A stretch of 47,803 bases of DNA from JBOGEN01 sp050743265. Its GTDB lineage: Bacteria; Actinomycetota; Actinomycetes; JBOGEN01. The notes beneath the pieces were generated by a model. The model did not search any database, had not been told where the DNA came from, and saw only the letters and a list, made by a program, of their open reading frames with translations. The DNA is taken from NCBI GenBank assembly GCA_050743265.1, contig JBOGEN010000152.1, positions 1-47,803 on the forward strand, in the 5' to 3' direction. Made by a program: the position numbers and the translations under genes. Positions within the stretch are counted from its first letter, which is position 1, and each line of letters begins with the position of its first letter. Shown here piece after piece: positions 1-9,565 of this stretch.

Positions 1-1303
1 CCTCGAGGGTCACCCGGCGCATGTAGGCGCGCATAGCCGAGAGCCGCTGCAGGACGGCGGTGACCGGTGCGGGGTCGCCCGCCGTGAAGAGTCCCGCGAG
101 GTACTCGACCGGGATCCGCAGCGTGTCGATCGCGCCGAAGAGGTTGTCGACGTCCTCGCCGTCGTGGCCCGTGTCGCGCAGCGCGTCTGCCACGGGTGAG
201 AGCGGCGGGACGTACCAGACCATCGGCATCGTGCGGTACTCCGGGTGCAGGGGCAGGGCGACCCGGTAGGTCTTGGCCAGCGCGTAGACGGGTGATCGGG
301 CGGCGGCCGCGATCCAGTCGTCCGCGATGCCGGACCGGCGCGCGGCGGCGACGACGTCGGGGTCGGTCGGGTCGAGCATGATGTCGAGCTGCGCCTCGTA
401 GAGCCGCTGCGGGTCCGGGGTGGCCGCCGCCTCCGTCACGCGGTCGGCGTCGTAGAGCACCAGCCCGATGTAGCGCAGCCGCCCGACGCAGGTCTCCGAG
501 CACACCGTGGGCAGCCCGACCTCGACCCGCGGGTAGCAGAACGTGCACTTCTCGGCCTTGCCGGTGCGGTGGTTGAAGTAGACCTTCTTGTACGGGCAGC
601 CGGTCACGCACATCCGCCAGCCGCGGCAGCGGTCCTGGTCGACGAGGACGATCCCGTCCTCCGCGCGCTTGTACATCGCGCCGGACGGGCACGAGGCCAC
701 GCAGGACGGGTTGAGGCAGTGCTCGCAGATGCGCGGCAGGTAGAACATGAACGCCTGCTCGTACGCGAACCTGACCTTGTCCGTGGCCTCGCCCCTCAGG
801 CGCTGCACGATCGGGTCGGACGGGCCGTGCTCCACCGCACCGCCGAGGTCGTCGTCCCAGTTGGCGCTCCACTCGACCTGCAGGGGCTCGCCCGAGATCA
901 GCGACTTCGGCTGTGCGACCGGGAAGTCGTCGCCGAGCGGCGCCGTCGTGAGGGTCTCGTAGTCGTAGGTCCAGGGCTCGTAGTAGTCCTGGATCGTCGG
1001 CAGCTTGGGGTTCGCGAAGATCTGCGTCAGCTTCTTGAACCGACCGCCTGCCTTGAGCTTGAGCCGTCCCCGGCGGTTGAGCTCCCAGCCGCCCTGCCAC
1101 TGCTCCTGGTCCTGGTAGCGGCGTGGGTAGCCCAGGCCGGGCCGGGTCTCCACGTTGTTGAACCAGACGTACTCGACGCCGCTGCGGTTCGTCCACGCCT
1201 GCTTGCACGTCACCGAGCACGTGTGGCAGCCGATGCACTTGTCGAGGTTCATCACCATGCCGAGCTGGGCCATCACGCGGCCGGGCGGCCGTGAGGTCGG
1301 CAT
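1..1303 (-). CDS. narH: Respiratory nitrate reductase beta subunit NarH (partial, C-terminus outside window)
   Basis: Electron-transfer subunit of membrane-bound nitrate reductase; it passes electrons from the NarI haem subunit to NarG on the cytoplasmic face. About 434 residues are visible, roughly 80 short of the usual length, because the gene runs off the left edge. Four cysteine clusters can be read: CIGCHTCSVTCK near the N-terminus, CEHCLNPSCVASCP, CRGWRMCVTGCPYKK (Trp in place of one Cys, as in the NarH 3Fe-4S cluster) and CTFC with a later CSETC. The ATG overlaps the narG stop by one base (TGATG), so the two are translationally coupled. NarJ and NarI are expected further left. Confidence 0.96.
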   Translation of the reverse strand, partial: MPTSRPPGRVMAQLGMVMNLDKCIGCHTCSVTCKQAWTNRSGVEYVWFNNVETRPGLGYPRRYQDQEQWQGGWELNRRGRLKLKAGGRFKKLTQIFANPKLPTIQDYYEPWTYDYETLTTAPLGDDFPVAQPKSLISGEPLQVEWSANWDDDLGGAVEHGPSDPIVQRLRGEATDKVRFAYEQAFMFYLPRICEHCLNPSCVASCPSGAMYKRAEDGIVLVDQDRCRGWRMCVTGCPYKKVYFNHRTGKAEKCTFCYPRVEVGLPTVCSETCVGRLRYIGLVLYDADRVTEAAATPDPQRLYEAQLDIMLDPTDPDVVAAARRSGIADDWIAAAARSPVYALAKTYRVALPLHPEYRTMPMVWYVPPLSPVADALRDTGHDGEDVDNLFGAIDTLRIPVEYLAGLFTAGDPAPVTAVLQRLSAMRAYMRRVTLE

Positions 1304-4300
1304 CAGAACTGCACCTCCTGCGAGCGACGCCGGATCGTGGTGACCTCGTCGCGCTGGTTGCCTGTCGGGCCGAGGTAGTTGAAGGCGAACGACAGTTGGG
1401 CGTACGCCCCGATGAGGTGGGTGGGTTTGACGAGGATCCGGGTCAACGAGTTGTGGATGCCGCCCCGCCGTCCCGTCGTCTCGGTGAGCGGGACGTTCAC
1501 GACGCGCTCCTGCGCGTGGTAGACGAACACGGTGCCGGTGGGCATGCGGTGCGACACGGTGGCACGCAGCGCCATCACCCCGTTGCGGTTCACCGCCTCG
1601 ACCCAGTCGTTGTCCTTGACCCCGATCACGTCCGCGTCGGCCGGGCTCATCCAGACGACCGGCCCGCCGCGCGAGAGCGAGAGCATGAGCAGGTTGTCCT
1701 GGTACTCGGAGTGGATCGACCACTTCGAGTGCGGCGTCAGGTACCGGACCACGACCTGCCTTTCGCCGTCCGGTCCGAACGCGGGCTCGGAGAACAGGCT
1801 CTGCATGTCCAGCGGCGGGCGGTACACGGGCAGGTTCTCGCCGAACTCGCCCATCCAGGCGTGGTCGAGGTAGAAGTGCATGCGCCCGGTGAGGGTGTGC
1901 CAGGGCTTCCCCTCCTCGACGTTCGTGGTGAACGCCGCGTACCGCCGCCCGCCCGTCTCCGAGCCCGACCACTCGGGGCTGGTGATGACCGGGACGGGTT
2001 GGGCCTGGGTGTCCGCGAACGTGATCCGCCGCTCCTCGCTGCCCTCGGAGAGGTGGGCGAGCGGCCTCCCCACCCGTCCTTCGAGGTCGCGCCAGCCGGC
2101 GACCGCCAGCCGGCCGTTCGTCGTCCCGGACAGGGCCAGGACGGCCTCGGCCATCTTGGCGTCGGTGTCGAGGGCGGGACGTCCCTCGCCCGTGCCGCTG
2201 CTCATCACGCCGTTCTTCCTGGCGAGGCCCTCGACCTCCTCGTCCGGCCTCGTGGTGACGCCCTTGGTGGTGAGGCCCAGGCGGTCGACGAGCGGGCCGA
2301 GGCTCGCGAGCTTGTCCGCGACCGCGGTGTAGTCACGCTCGACGACAGTGAATGCGGGCATCGTGCGCCCGGGGACGGGCTCGGCCTCCCCCGCCCGCCA
2401 GTCCCGCACCCGGCCGTACGGCTGGGCCGTCTCTCCCGGGGTGTCGTGCTGCACCGGCATCGCGACGATGTCGCGCCGGGTGCCCAGGTGCTCGACGGCG
2501 AGCGCGCTGAACCGGCGGGCGATCGCGGTGAACGCGGCGAAGTCCGAGCGCGTCTCCCAGGGCGGGTCGATGGCGGGGGTGAACGCGTGCACGTACGGGT
2601 GCATGTCCGTCGACGAGAGGTCGTGCTTCTCGTACCAGGTGGCAGCGGGCAGCACCACGTCGGCGAGCAGCGTCGACGACGTCATCCGGAAGTCGATCGC
2701 GGTGAGCAGGTCGAGCTTGCCCTCCGGCGCCTCCTCGCGCCACGTCACGTCCCGCGGACGACGCTCCGGCGGCGTCTCGTCTGCCCGCAGGTTGGAGTGC
2801 GTGCCGAGCAGGTGCTTGAGGAAGTACTCGTTGCCCTTGGACGACGACCCGAGCAGGTTCGCCCGCCACAGCGTGAGGCAGCGCGGCCAGTTCTCCGGGG
2901 CGTCCGGGTCCTCGACGGCGAAGCGCAGGTCCCCGGACGCGAGCCTGCGGGCCACGTACGCGGCAGGCTCCTCTCCCGAGGCGGCCGCCTCGTCCGCCAG
3001 GTCGAGCGGGTTGCGGTCGAACTGCGGGAACGACGGCATCCAGCCGAGCCGCGTGGACAGCGCCAGCGTGTCCGCGGTGTGCATGCCGGCCAGGGTTCCC
3101 GCCGCCAACGGCGAGGTGAGCGCGTCCGCGCGGTAGCCGTCGTAGCGCCACTGGTCGGTGTGCGTGTACCAGTACGCGGTGCCGATCATCTGCCGTGGCG
3201 GGCGGGACCAGTCGGTCCCCATCGCCAGGGTCGCCCAGCCCGTCACCGGACGGCACTTCTCCTGCCCGACGTAGTGCGCCCAGCCGCCGCCGTTCTTGCC
3301 CATCGAGCCGGTGAGCATGAGCAGCGCGAGGATGGCCCGGTAGGTCGCGTCGCCGTGGAACCACTGGCAGATCCCCGCACCCATGATGATCATCGTGCGG
3401 CCGCCCGACCGCTCCGCGCTGCGGGCCATCTCGCGGGCCACGCGGGTCATCTGGGCCGCTGGCACCGAGGTGTGCTGCTCCTGCCACGCGGGCGTGTACG
3501 GCGTCGACGCGTCGTCGTACCCGCTCGGCCACTCTCCCGGCATCCCCGGCCGGTTGACCCCGTACTGGGCCAGCATGAGGTCGTACACCGTCGTGACGAG
3601 TCGCCCGCCAACCCGGCGGGAGGGCACGCCACGCCGCAGCACGCCACCCGAGCCGTCCAGGGCGTCGAAGCGAGGCAGCAGCACCTCGACGGGCTCCGCG
3701 TCGTCCCCGAGCGCGGTGAGCTGCGGGACGACGTCCCCGAGGTCGAGGTTCCAGCGGCCCGTGCCCGACTCGGTCCAGCGGTCGCCGATCGTGCCGTTCG
3801 GCACGGCCGGCTCGCCGCTCCGCCCGTCCAGCAGCACCGTCCTCCACTCCGCGCCCTCGCCGGCGTCGCCGAGGTCCGAGGCACGGAGGAAGGGGCCGGG
3901 CACGTACGCGCCGTCCCGCTCCTCGAGCGTGACGAGGAACGGGAGGTCGGTGTAGCGCTGGACGTAGTCGACGAACGCGGGGGTACGCCGCTCGACGAAG
4001 AACTCCCGCAGAAGCACGTGGCCCATCGCCATCGCCATCGCCCCGTCGGTGCCCGGCTGGGCCGGCAGCCAGTCGTCGGCGAACTTCGTGTTGTCTGCGT
4101 AGTCGGGTGAGACCGAGACGACCTTCTGGCCGCGGTAGCGCGCCTCGGCCATCCAGTGCGCGTCCGGCGTACGGGTGACCGGGACGTTCGAGCCCCACAT
4201 GAGCAGGTACGCCGCGTTCCACCAGTCCCCCGACTCGGGGACGTCCGTCTGGTCGCCGAACACCTGCGGCGAGGCGACGGGCAGGTCCGCGTACCAGTCG

Positions 4301-5019
4301 TAGAACGAGGTCATGCAGCCGCCGAGCAGCTCGACGAACCGGGACCCCGCCGCGTGCGACACCATCGACATCGCCGGGATCGGGGAGAAGCCGGCGATCC
4401 TGTCGGGCCCGTGTGTCCTGGTCGTGTGTACGTGGGCGGCCGCGATGATCTCGACCGCCTCGTCCCAGGTCACGCGGAGGTGCCCGCCCTTACCCCGTGC
4501 CCGCTGGTAGCGGCGGCGCCGGTCCGGGTCACCCACGACCTCCGCCCAGGCGAGCACGGGGTCGCCAAGCCGGGCCTTGGCCTCGCGGTACATCTCGACG
4601 AGCACGCCCCGGGCGTACGGGTACCTGACCCGGGTCGGCGAGTAGGTGTACCAGGAGAAGGCGGCGCCCCGGGGGCAGCCGCGTGGCTCGTACTCGGGCG
4701 AGTCCGGCCCGACGGAGGGGTAGTCGGTCTCCTGGCTCTCCCAGGTGATGATCCCGTCCTTGACGTAGACCTTCCACGAGCACGAGCCCGTGCAGTTCAC
4801 ACCATGGGTGGAGCGGACGACCTTGTCGTGGGACCAGCGGTCGCGGTAGAAGACATCCCCCTGGCGTCCGCCTGTCTTGAAGACGGCCCGCTGGTCCGGC
4901 GTGGTCTCGACCCGGTGGAAGAAGGAGCCGAGGCGGAGCAGGGCGTCCTCGGCCGGCGTGCCCGGGCCCGTCCCCTCACCGGTCGTCGGCGTCCGCCCCG
5001 CGGGCTCCCGCACCGTCAT
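1303..5019 (-). CDS. narG: Respiratory nitrate reductase alpha subunit NarG
   Basis: Catalytic subunit that reduces nitrate to nitrite with a bis-MGD molybdenum cofactor. The protein is 1238 aa, normal for NarG. The N-terminal FeS-0 motif is clear (HGVNCTGSCSW, then CPRG), followed by the Mo-site segment FYDWYADLP, whose Asp is the expected molybdenum ligand, and QTDVPESGDWW. An upstream in-frame start would add 49 residues unlike the family. I chose the ATG of MTVREPAG because a purine-rich GGGGGAGGG precedes it at good spacing. It is divergent from narK and coupled to narH. Confidence 0.96.
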   Translation of the reverse strand: MTVREPAGRTPTTGEGTGPGTPAEDALLRLGSFFHRVETTPDQRAVFKTGGRQGDVFYRDRWSHDKVVRSTHGVNCTGSCSWKVYVKDGIITWESQETDYPSVGPDSPEYEPRGCPRGAAFSWYTYSPTRVRYPYARGVLVEMYREAKARLGDPVLAWAEVVGDPDRRRRYQRARGKGGHLRVTWDEAVEIIAAAHVHTTRTHGPDRIAGFSPIPAMSMVSHAAGSRFVELLGGCMTSFYDWYADLPVASPQVFGDQTDVPESGDWWNAAYLLMWGSNVPVTRTPDAHWMAEARYRGQKVVSVSPDYADNTKFADDWLPAQPGTDGAMAMAMGHVLLREFFVERRTPAFVDYVQRYTDLPFLVTLEERDGAYVPGPFLRASDLGDAGEGAEWRTVLLDGRSGEPAVPNGTIGDRWTESGTGRWNLDLGDVVPQLTALGDDAEPVEVLLPRFDALDGSGGVLRRGVPSRRVGGRLVTTVYDLMLAQYGVNRPGMPGEWPSGYDDASTPYTPAWQEQHTSVPAAQMTRVAREMARSAERSGGRTMIIMGAGICQWFHGDATYRAILALLMLTGSMGKNGGGWAHYVGQEKCRPVTGWATLAMGTDWSRPPRQMIGTAYWYTHTDQWRYDGYRADALTSPLAAGTLAGMHTADTLALSTRLGWMPSFPQFDRNPLDLADEAAASGEEPAAYVARRLASGDLRFAVEDPDAPENWPRCLTLWRANLLGSSSKGNEYFLKHLLGTHSNLRADETPPERRPRDVTWREEAPEGKLDLLTAIDFRMTSSTLLADVVLPAATWYEKHDLSSTDMHPYVHAFTPAIDPPWETRSDFAAFTAIARRFSALAVEHLGTRRDIVAMPVQHDTPGETAQPYGRVRDWRAGEAEPVPGRTMPAFTVVERDYTAVADKLASLGPLVDRLGLTTKGVTTRPDEEVEGLARKNGVMSSGTGEGRPALDTDAKMAEAVLALSGTTNGRLAVAGWRDLEGRVGRPLAHLSEGSEERRITFADTQAQPVPVITSPEWSGSETGGRRYAAFTTNVEEGKPWHTLTGRMHFYLDHAWMGEFGENLPVYRPPLDMQSLFSEPAFGPDGERQVVVRYLTPHSKWSIHSEYQDNLLMLSLSRGGPVVWMSPADADVIGVKDNDWVEAVNRNGVMALRATVSHRMPTGTVFVYHAQERVVNVPLTETTGRRGGIHNSLTRILVKPTHLIGAYAQLSFAFNYLGPTGNQRDEVTTIRRRSQEVQF

Positions 5020-5154
5020 ACCGACCGCCCTCCCCCTACGAAAGGTGACGAGACGACCCTCCTGGAAAGAGAGTCCCGGGATCAAGGGCCCAAGGGCCCT
5101 GACGCCCCGCGTCGTCCCGGCCGATCCTGGGCGAGACTGCCACCGGGAGGGGAC
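5020..5154. promoter_or_regulatory. Divergent narG-narK intergenic region with DosR-like palindrome
   Basis: This 135-base gap must hold the promoters of both the leftward nitrate reductase genes and rightward narK. At 5086-5099 lies GGGCCC-AA-GGGCCC, symmetrical apart from the AA centre. Its layout matches the core of the DosR/DevR box (GGGACT-WW-AGTCCC), with C:G replacing A:T at one position of each arm. I see no good FNR/Crp palindrome. Regulator identity is inferred. Confidence 0.5.
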
Positions 5155-6393
5155 ATGACGACGCACGCCACCACAGGGCAGCCGGGCGGGCCGGGCACGC
5201 CCGACAGGCCCGGCCTCATGCTGTTCCTCGCGACCCTGGGGTTCGCCCTGGCGTTCTGGGCCTGGGCGCTCCTCGCTCCGCTGGCGCCTGGGCTCGCCGA
5301 CGACCTCGGCCTCTCGTCGACGCAGCAGGCGCTCGTCGTCGCAATCCCGGTGCTCGTGGGCTCGCTCGGACGCGTCCCCGTGGGAGCCCTCACCGACCGC
5401 TTCGGGGCGCGCCGGGTGTTCCCCGCGGTGGCGTTCCTGACCGTGCTGCCCGTGCTCTACCTCGGGCTGCTCGCCGGCTCCTTCACCGAGTACGTCGTCG
5501 GCGGCTTCCTCCTCGGCGTCGCCGGCACGGCGTTCGCGGTCGGCGTCCCGTTCGTCAACGCCTGGTACCCGCCCGCACGGCGCGGCTTCGCCGTCGGAGT
5601 GTTCGGCGCGGGCATGGGGGGCACGGCCGTCGCCGCCTTCACCACGGTCAAGCTCGCGGACACGGTCGGCGACGCCTTCCCGTTCGTGCTCGTGGCCGGC
5701 CTCCTCGTCGCGTACGGCGTGCTCGCCGCGGTCCTGCTGCGCGACGCCCCCGGCCAGTCACGCCAGACCGGCTCACTGGCGCGGCGCATCGCGGCCACGG
5801 CCCGCCTCTCCGTCACGGTCAAGGCGTCCCTGCTGTACGCGCTGGGGTTCGGCGGCTTCGTCGCGTTCAGCGTGTACCTCCCGACGTACCTGAAGAACAC
5901 CTACGACCTGTCCCAGAACGGGGCCGCCATGCGGACGGCTGGCTTCGTCGTGCTGGCCGTGCTCATGCGCCCGGTCGGGGGCTGGCTCTCCGACCGCGTC
6001 CCGCCGCTGCGCGTCCTCGCGTTCTGCTTCACGGTCGTGGCCGCGCTCGCCGCTGTCGCCGCGTTCGAGCCGCCGATCGAGCTCGGGGCCGCCCTCGTGT
6101 TCCTCGGCCTCGCCGCCGGTCTCGGGACGTCGACGGGTGCGGTGTTCGCGTACGTCGCCCAGGAGGCGCCGGCCGGCACGATGGGGGCCGTCACGGGCCT
6201 CGTGGGCGCGGCCGGCGGGCTCGGAGGGTTCGTCCCGCCGCTGGTCATGGGCGTGGTGTACGCCAAGACCGATGCGTACACGCTGGGCCTCCTGGCCCTG
6301 GCCGTGGTCGCCGTCGTCGCCGCGGTGTGGACGGGCACGCACGACCGGCGTGCCCACCGGGCCGGCCTAGCTGCAAGGGCTCGGACGGCCTGA
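5155..6393 (+). CDS. narK: NarK-family nitrate/nitrite transporter (MFS)
   Basis: Major facilitator protein, 412 aa with about 12 hydrophobic segments, expected to import nitrate and/or export nitrite across the cytoplasmic membrane. The loop between helices 2 and 3 carries the MFS signature (GALTDRFGARRVF). A glycine-rich nitrate-signature-like stretch (GVFGAGMGGTAVAAF) lies around residue 145 and a second (GLVGAAGGLGGFVPP) near residue 350, as in NarK/NasA proteins. The ATG was chosen for GGGAGGGG five bases upstream; longer in-frame starts read through the narG promoter. Divergent from narG, which supports the nitrate role. Confidence 0.92.
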   Translation: MTTHATTGQPGGPGTPDRPGLMLFLATLGFALAFWAWALLAPLAPGLADDLGLSSTQQALVVAIPVLVGSLGRVPVGALTDRFGARRVFPAVAFLTVLPVLYLGLLAGSFTEYVVGGFLLGVAGTAFAVGVPFVNAWYPPARRGFAVGVFGAGMGGTAVAAFTTVKLADTVGDAFPFVLVAGLLVAYGVLAAVLLRDAPGQSRQTGSLARRIAATARLSVTVKASLLYALGFGGFVAFSVYLPTYLKNTYDLSQNGAAMRTAGFVVLAVLMRPVGGWLSDRVPPLRVLAFCFTVVAALAAVAAFEPPIELGAALVFLGLAAGLGTSTGAVFAYVAQEAPAGTMGAVTGLVGAAGGLGGFVPPLVMGVVYAKTDAYTLGLLALAVVAVVAAVWTGTHDRRAHRAGLAARARTA

Positions 6394-6408
6394 GCGGTGG
6401 ACGGGCCC

Positions 6409-7152
6409 ATGAGCATCGACCCCCACGTGGTCTCGGCGGTGGTGTTCGACATGGACGGGGTGGTGACGGACACCGCCGACGCCCACTTCCGGGCGTGGAA
6501 GCGCCTGTTCGACGACGTCCTGCGGGCGCGCGGCGAGCAGCACACCGACGCGTTCACGCGGGAGGACTACCTCGCGTCGGTGGACGGCAGGAGCCGCGAA
6601 GACGGGGTCGCAGGCTTCCTGGCGACACGGGGCATCCACCTGCCGCGGGGGGCGGAGAACGACGGGCCGGACGAGCAGACCGTGGTCGGGCTGGGCCGGC
6701 GCAAGAACCGGTACTTCTTGGACGTGATCCGTGACGAAGGCGTGCACGCGTACCGGTCGACGGTCGCGCTCGTGCACGACCTCCAGGCGGCCGGGCTGGG
6801 CACCGCGCTGGTGACCGCCTCGCGCAACGCGGTCTCCGTCCTGGAGGCGGCGGGGATCAGCGGGCTGTTCCCCGTGCTCGTCGACGGCGGCGTCGCCGCG
6901 GACCTGGGCCTCGCGGGCAAGCCGGATCCGGCCGTGTTCGTGGAGGCGGCACGCCGTCTCGGCGCGACCCCGTCCACCACTGTCGTGGTCGAGGACGCGA
7001 CCTCCGGCGTGGATGCGGGACGGCGGGGCGGCTTCGCCCTCGTCGTCGGGGTCGACAGGACGGGCGACGGGAGCCGACTCCGCGAGGCCGGCGCGGACGT
7101 CGTGGTCGCCGACCTCGCGGACGTGCGCCTCGCGGATCGGACCGCGCCATGA
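6409..7152 (+). CDS. pgmB: Beta-phosphoglucomutase-like HAD hydrolase
   Basis: HAD-superfamily enzyme of 247 aa expected to convert beta-glucose 1-phosphate to glucose 6-phosphate. The nucleophile/acid motif FDMDGVVTD is near the N-terminus; a Thr/Ser segment (VTASRN), the Lys of GKPDPAVF and the acidic motif VEDATSGVDAG follow in family order, with a helical cap between. The stop overlaps the start of the GH65 gene (ATGA). That pairing is the classical phosphorylase-mutase module, in which the GH65 product beta-glucose 1-phosphate feeds this mutase. An in-frame GTG 12 bases upstream is an alternative start. Confidence 0.88.
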   Translation: MSIDPHVVSAVVFDMDGVVTDTADAHFRAWKRLFDDVLRARGEQHTDAFTREDYLASVDGRSREDGVAGFLATRGIHLPRGAENDGPDEQTVVGLGRRKNRYFLDVIRDEGVHAYRSTVALVHDLQAAGLGTALVTASRNAVSVLEAAGISGLFPVLVDGGVAADLGLAGKPDPAVFVEAARRLGATPSTTVVVEDATSGVDAGRRGGFALVVGVDRTGDGSRLREAGADVVVADLADVRLADRTAP

Positions 7153-9548
7153 GCAAGTGGCTGCTCCGGTACGACGGGTTCGAGCCCGCCCAGGAGGGCC
7201 TGCGCGAAGCCCTGTGCACGCTGGGCAACGGCCGCTTCGCCACGCGGGGGGCCGCGCCGGAGTCACGCCCGGACGGCGTCCACTACCCGGGGACGTACGC
7301 CGCGGGCGTGTTCAACCGCCTCACGGACGAGGTCGCGGGCCGCCGGATCGAGAACGAGAGCATGGTGAACCTGCCCGACTGGCAGTCGCTCCGGTTCCGC
7401 GTCGAGGACGAAAACTGGTTCTCCCTCGAGGGCGCCACCGTGCACGACTACGTCCAGGAGCTCGACCTGCGGCGCGGGGTCCTCTCCCGGCGCTTCCTCG
7501 TGGAGGACGGCCGGGGCAGGAGGACGACGGTGGGGCAGCGACGGCTCGTGTCCATGGCCGACCCGTTCGTCGCCGCCCTCCAGTGCACCGTCGTCGCCGA
7601 GAACTGGTCCGGGCGGCTCGTCGTCCGCTCGGGGCTGGACGGGCGCGCGGCCAACACGGGCGTGCCCCGGTACGCAGGGCTCTCAGCCACGCACCTGCGC
7701 GTCCTGGCGGCCGACGCGCCCGGGGACGACGTGCTTGCGCTCGACGTCGAGACCACGCAGTCACGGCTCGCCGTCGGCGTCGCGGCGCGCCACTGCGTGC
7801 TCGTCTCCGGGGGGGCATCCGACGCAGTACTCACCGCGGTCGTCCGGGACGACCACGTCGCCCACGAGGTGACCCTGCCGATGCGCCCGGGTGAGGCGCG
7901 GACGGTCGAGAAGGTGGTCGCGCTCTACACCTCCCGGGACCGCGCCGTGAGCGACCCGGGCGAGGCCGCGCGGCGGAAGGTCGCGTCCGCGCCCGACTTC
8001 GACCGCCTGCTTCGGGACCACGTCCTGGCGTGGGACCACCTCTGGGAGCGCTGCGACGTCGAGATCGACGACTCGGAGGGCGCGCAGCGCGCGCTGCACG
8101 TCCACCTGTTCCACCTCATGCAGACCGTGAGCCAGCACAGCAAGGAACTCGACGTGGGCATCCCCGCCCGGGGGCTGCACGGGGAGGCCTACCGGGGCCA
8201 CATCTTCTGGGACGAGACCTTCGTCCACCCCTTCCTCACCCTGCGGATGCCCGAGCTGTCCCGCGGGCTGCTGCTCTACCGGTGGCGCCGGCTCCCGGAG
8301 GCCCGGCGCGCCGCACGCGAGGCGGACTTCCGGGGTGCCATGTTCCCGTGGCAGAGCGGGTCCGACGGGCGCGAGGAGACCCAGACCTGGCACGTGAACC
8401 CCCGGTCGGGGCGTTGGCTCCCCGACCACTCGCGGCTGCAGCGCCACATCGGCCTGAGCGTCGCGTACAACGCGTGGAAGTACTTCCAGGCCTCCGGCGA
8501 CACCGAGTTCCTGGCCCAGTACGGCGCGGAGCTGCTGCTGGAGATCAGCCTGTTCTTCTCGAGCCTCGCCACCTACGACCCCGCGTCCGGCCGGTACGAC
8601 ATCCGGGGCGTCATGGGCCCCGACGAGTACCACGACGGCTACCCGTGGCGGGACGATCCCGGCCTGGACAACAACACGTACACGAACGTCATGGTGGTGT
8701 GGACGCTTCGGCGAACACTGGAGTGTCTCGACGCGCTCCCGGACCGGCGGCGTGGCGAGCTCCTGGACTCGCTGGACATCCGGCGGTCGGACGTCGAGCG
8801 CTGGGAGCACATGGTCCGCAAGGTCCGCGTCTGCTGGCTTGACGACGACGTGCTCGCCCAGTTCGAGGGGTACGAGCGACTCGAGGAGCTCCCCTGGGGC
8901 GACTACGTCGCGCGGTACGGTGACGTCTCACGCCTCGACCGCATCCTCGAGGCCGAGGGTGACACCTCGAACCGCTACAAGGTGTCCAAGCAGGCGGACA
9001 CCCTCATGCTGTTCTTCCTCCTCACCGCGGAGGAGCTGAGCGACGTCCTGCGCGGGCTCGGGTACCCCTACACGCCGCAGCTCATCCCCCGGACGGTGGA
9101 CTACTACCGGCGCCGCACGAGCCATGGCTCCACGCTGTCCAAGGTCGTGCACGCCTGGGTGCTCGCCCGCGGCGACAGGAAGGCCGCCTGGGAGTACTTC
9201 CGGGAGGCGCTCGACAGCGACCTCGCGGACGTCCAGACAGGGACGACCGCGGAAGGCATCCACCTGGGGGCCATGGCGGGCACCATCGACCTGCTCCAGC
9301 GGTGCTTCACCGGGCTCGAGCCCCGGGGCGAGGTCCTCCACCTCGACCCCAGCCTGCCGGACGCCCTGGCGCGCATGCACTTCCGGCTCCATTTCCGGCG
9401 CCACAGCCTCGACATCGCGCTGGACCACCACCGGGTGCACGTGCGCGGCTCACCGGAGCAGCCGGCGACCCTGCGGGTCAGCGTCCGCGACCAGGAGTAC
9501 GTGGTTGTGCCCGATGGCGTCCTGGACGCTGCCCTCCCCACCCGCTGA
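7149..9548 (+). CDS. Glycoside hydrolase family 65 disaccharide phosphorylase/hydrolase
   Basis: Large (799 aa) cytoplasmic enzyme with the GH65 layout: N-terminal beta-sandwich beginning LRYDGFEPAQEGLREALCTL, linker, (alpha/alpha)6 barrel, and a C-terminal beta domain. The proposed general acid is Glu493 in GVMGPDEYHDG. The barrel segments WDETFVHPF and the late YKVSKQADTLML are also family-typical. GH65 members act on maltose, trehalose, kojibiose or nigerose, usually by phosphorolysis giving beta-glucose 1-phosphate. Coupling to the mutase favours phosphorolysis; the sugar cannot be told from sequence. It resembles the actinobacterial Rv3401 type. Confidence 0.9.
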   Translation: MSKWLLRYDGFEPAQEGLREALCTLGNGRFATRGAAPESRPDGVHYPGTYAAGVFNRLTDEVAGRRIENESMVNLPDWQSLRFRVEDENWFSLEGATVHDYVQELDLRRGVLSRRFLVEDGRGRRTTVGQRRLVSMADPFVAALQCTVVAENWSGRLVVRSGLDGRAANTGVPRYAGLSATHLRVLAADAPGDDVLALDVETTQSRLAVGVAARHCVLVSGGASDAVLTAVVRDDHVAHEVTLPMRPGEARTVEKVVALYTSRDRAVSDPGEAARRKVASAPDFDRLLRDHVLAWDHLWERCDVEIDDSEGAQRALHVHLFHLMQTVSQHSKELDVGIPARGLHGEAYRGHIFWDETFVHPFLTLRMPELSRGLLLYRWRRLPEARRAAREADFRGAMFPWQSGSDGREETQTWHVNPRSGRWLPDHSRLQRHIGLSVAYNAWKYFQASGDTEFLAQYGAELLLEISLFFSSLATYDPASGRYDIRGVMGPDEYHDGYPWRDDPGLDNNTYTNVMVVWTLRRTLECLDALPDRRRGELLDSLDIRRSDVERWEHMVRKVRVCWLDDDVLAQFEGYERLEELPWGDYVARYGDVSRLDRILEAEGDTSNRYKVSKQADTLMLFFLLTAEELSDVLRGLGYPYTPQLIPRTVDYYRRRTSHGSTLSKVVHAWVLARGDRKAAWEYFREALDSDLADVQTGTTAEGIHLGAMAGTIDLLQRCFTGLEPRGEVLHLDPSLPDALARMHFRLHFRRHSLDIALDHHRVHVRGSPEQPATLRVSVRDQEYVVVPDGVLDAALPTR

Positions 9549-9565
9549 CGGTGCCGGGCCGCCGG

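Noticed and set aside
1291..4110. Very long plus-strand open frame opposite narG
   Set aside because: It is an antisense shadow in GC-rich DNA; its translation is Arg/Gly/Val-rich with no domain, while the minus strand reads a perfect NarG.
7181..7196. GGGTTCGAGCCC, resembling a tRNA T-arm, as a possible distal att site
   Set aside because: It is only 12 bases, lies inside the GH65 coding sequence, and no other tRNA-Lys bases match around it.
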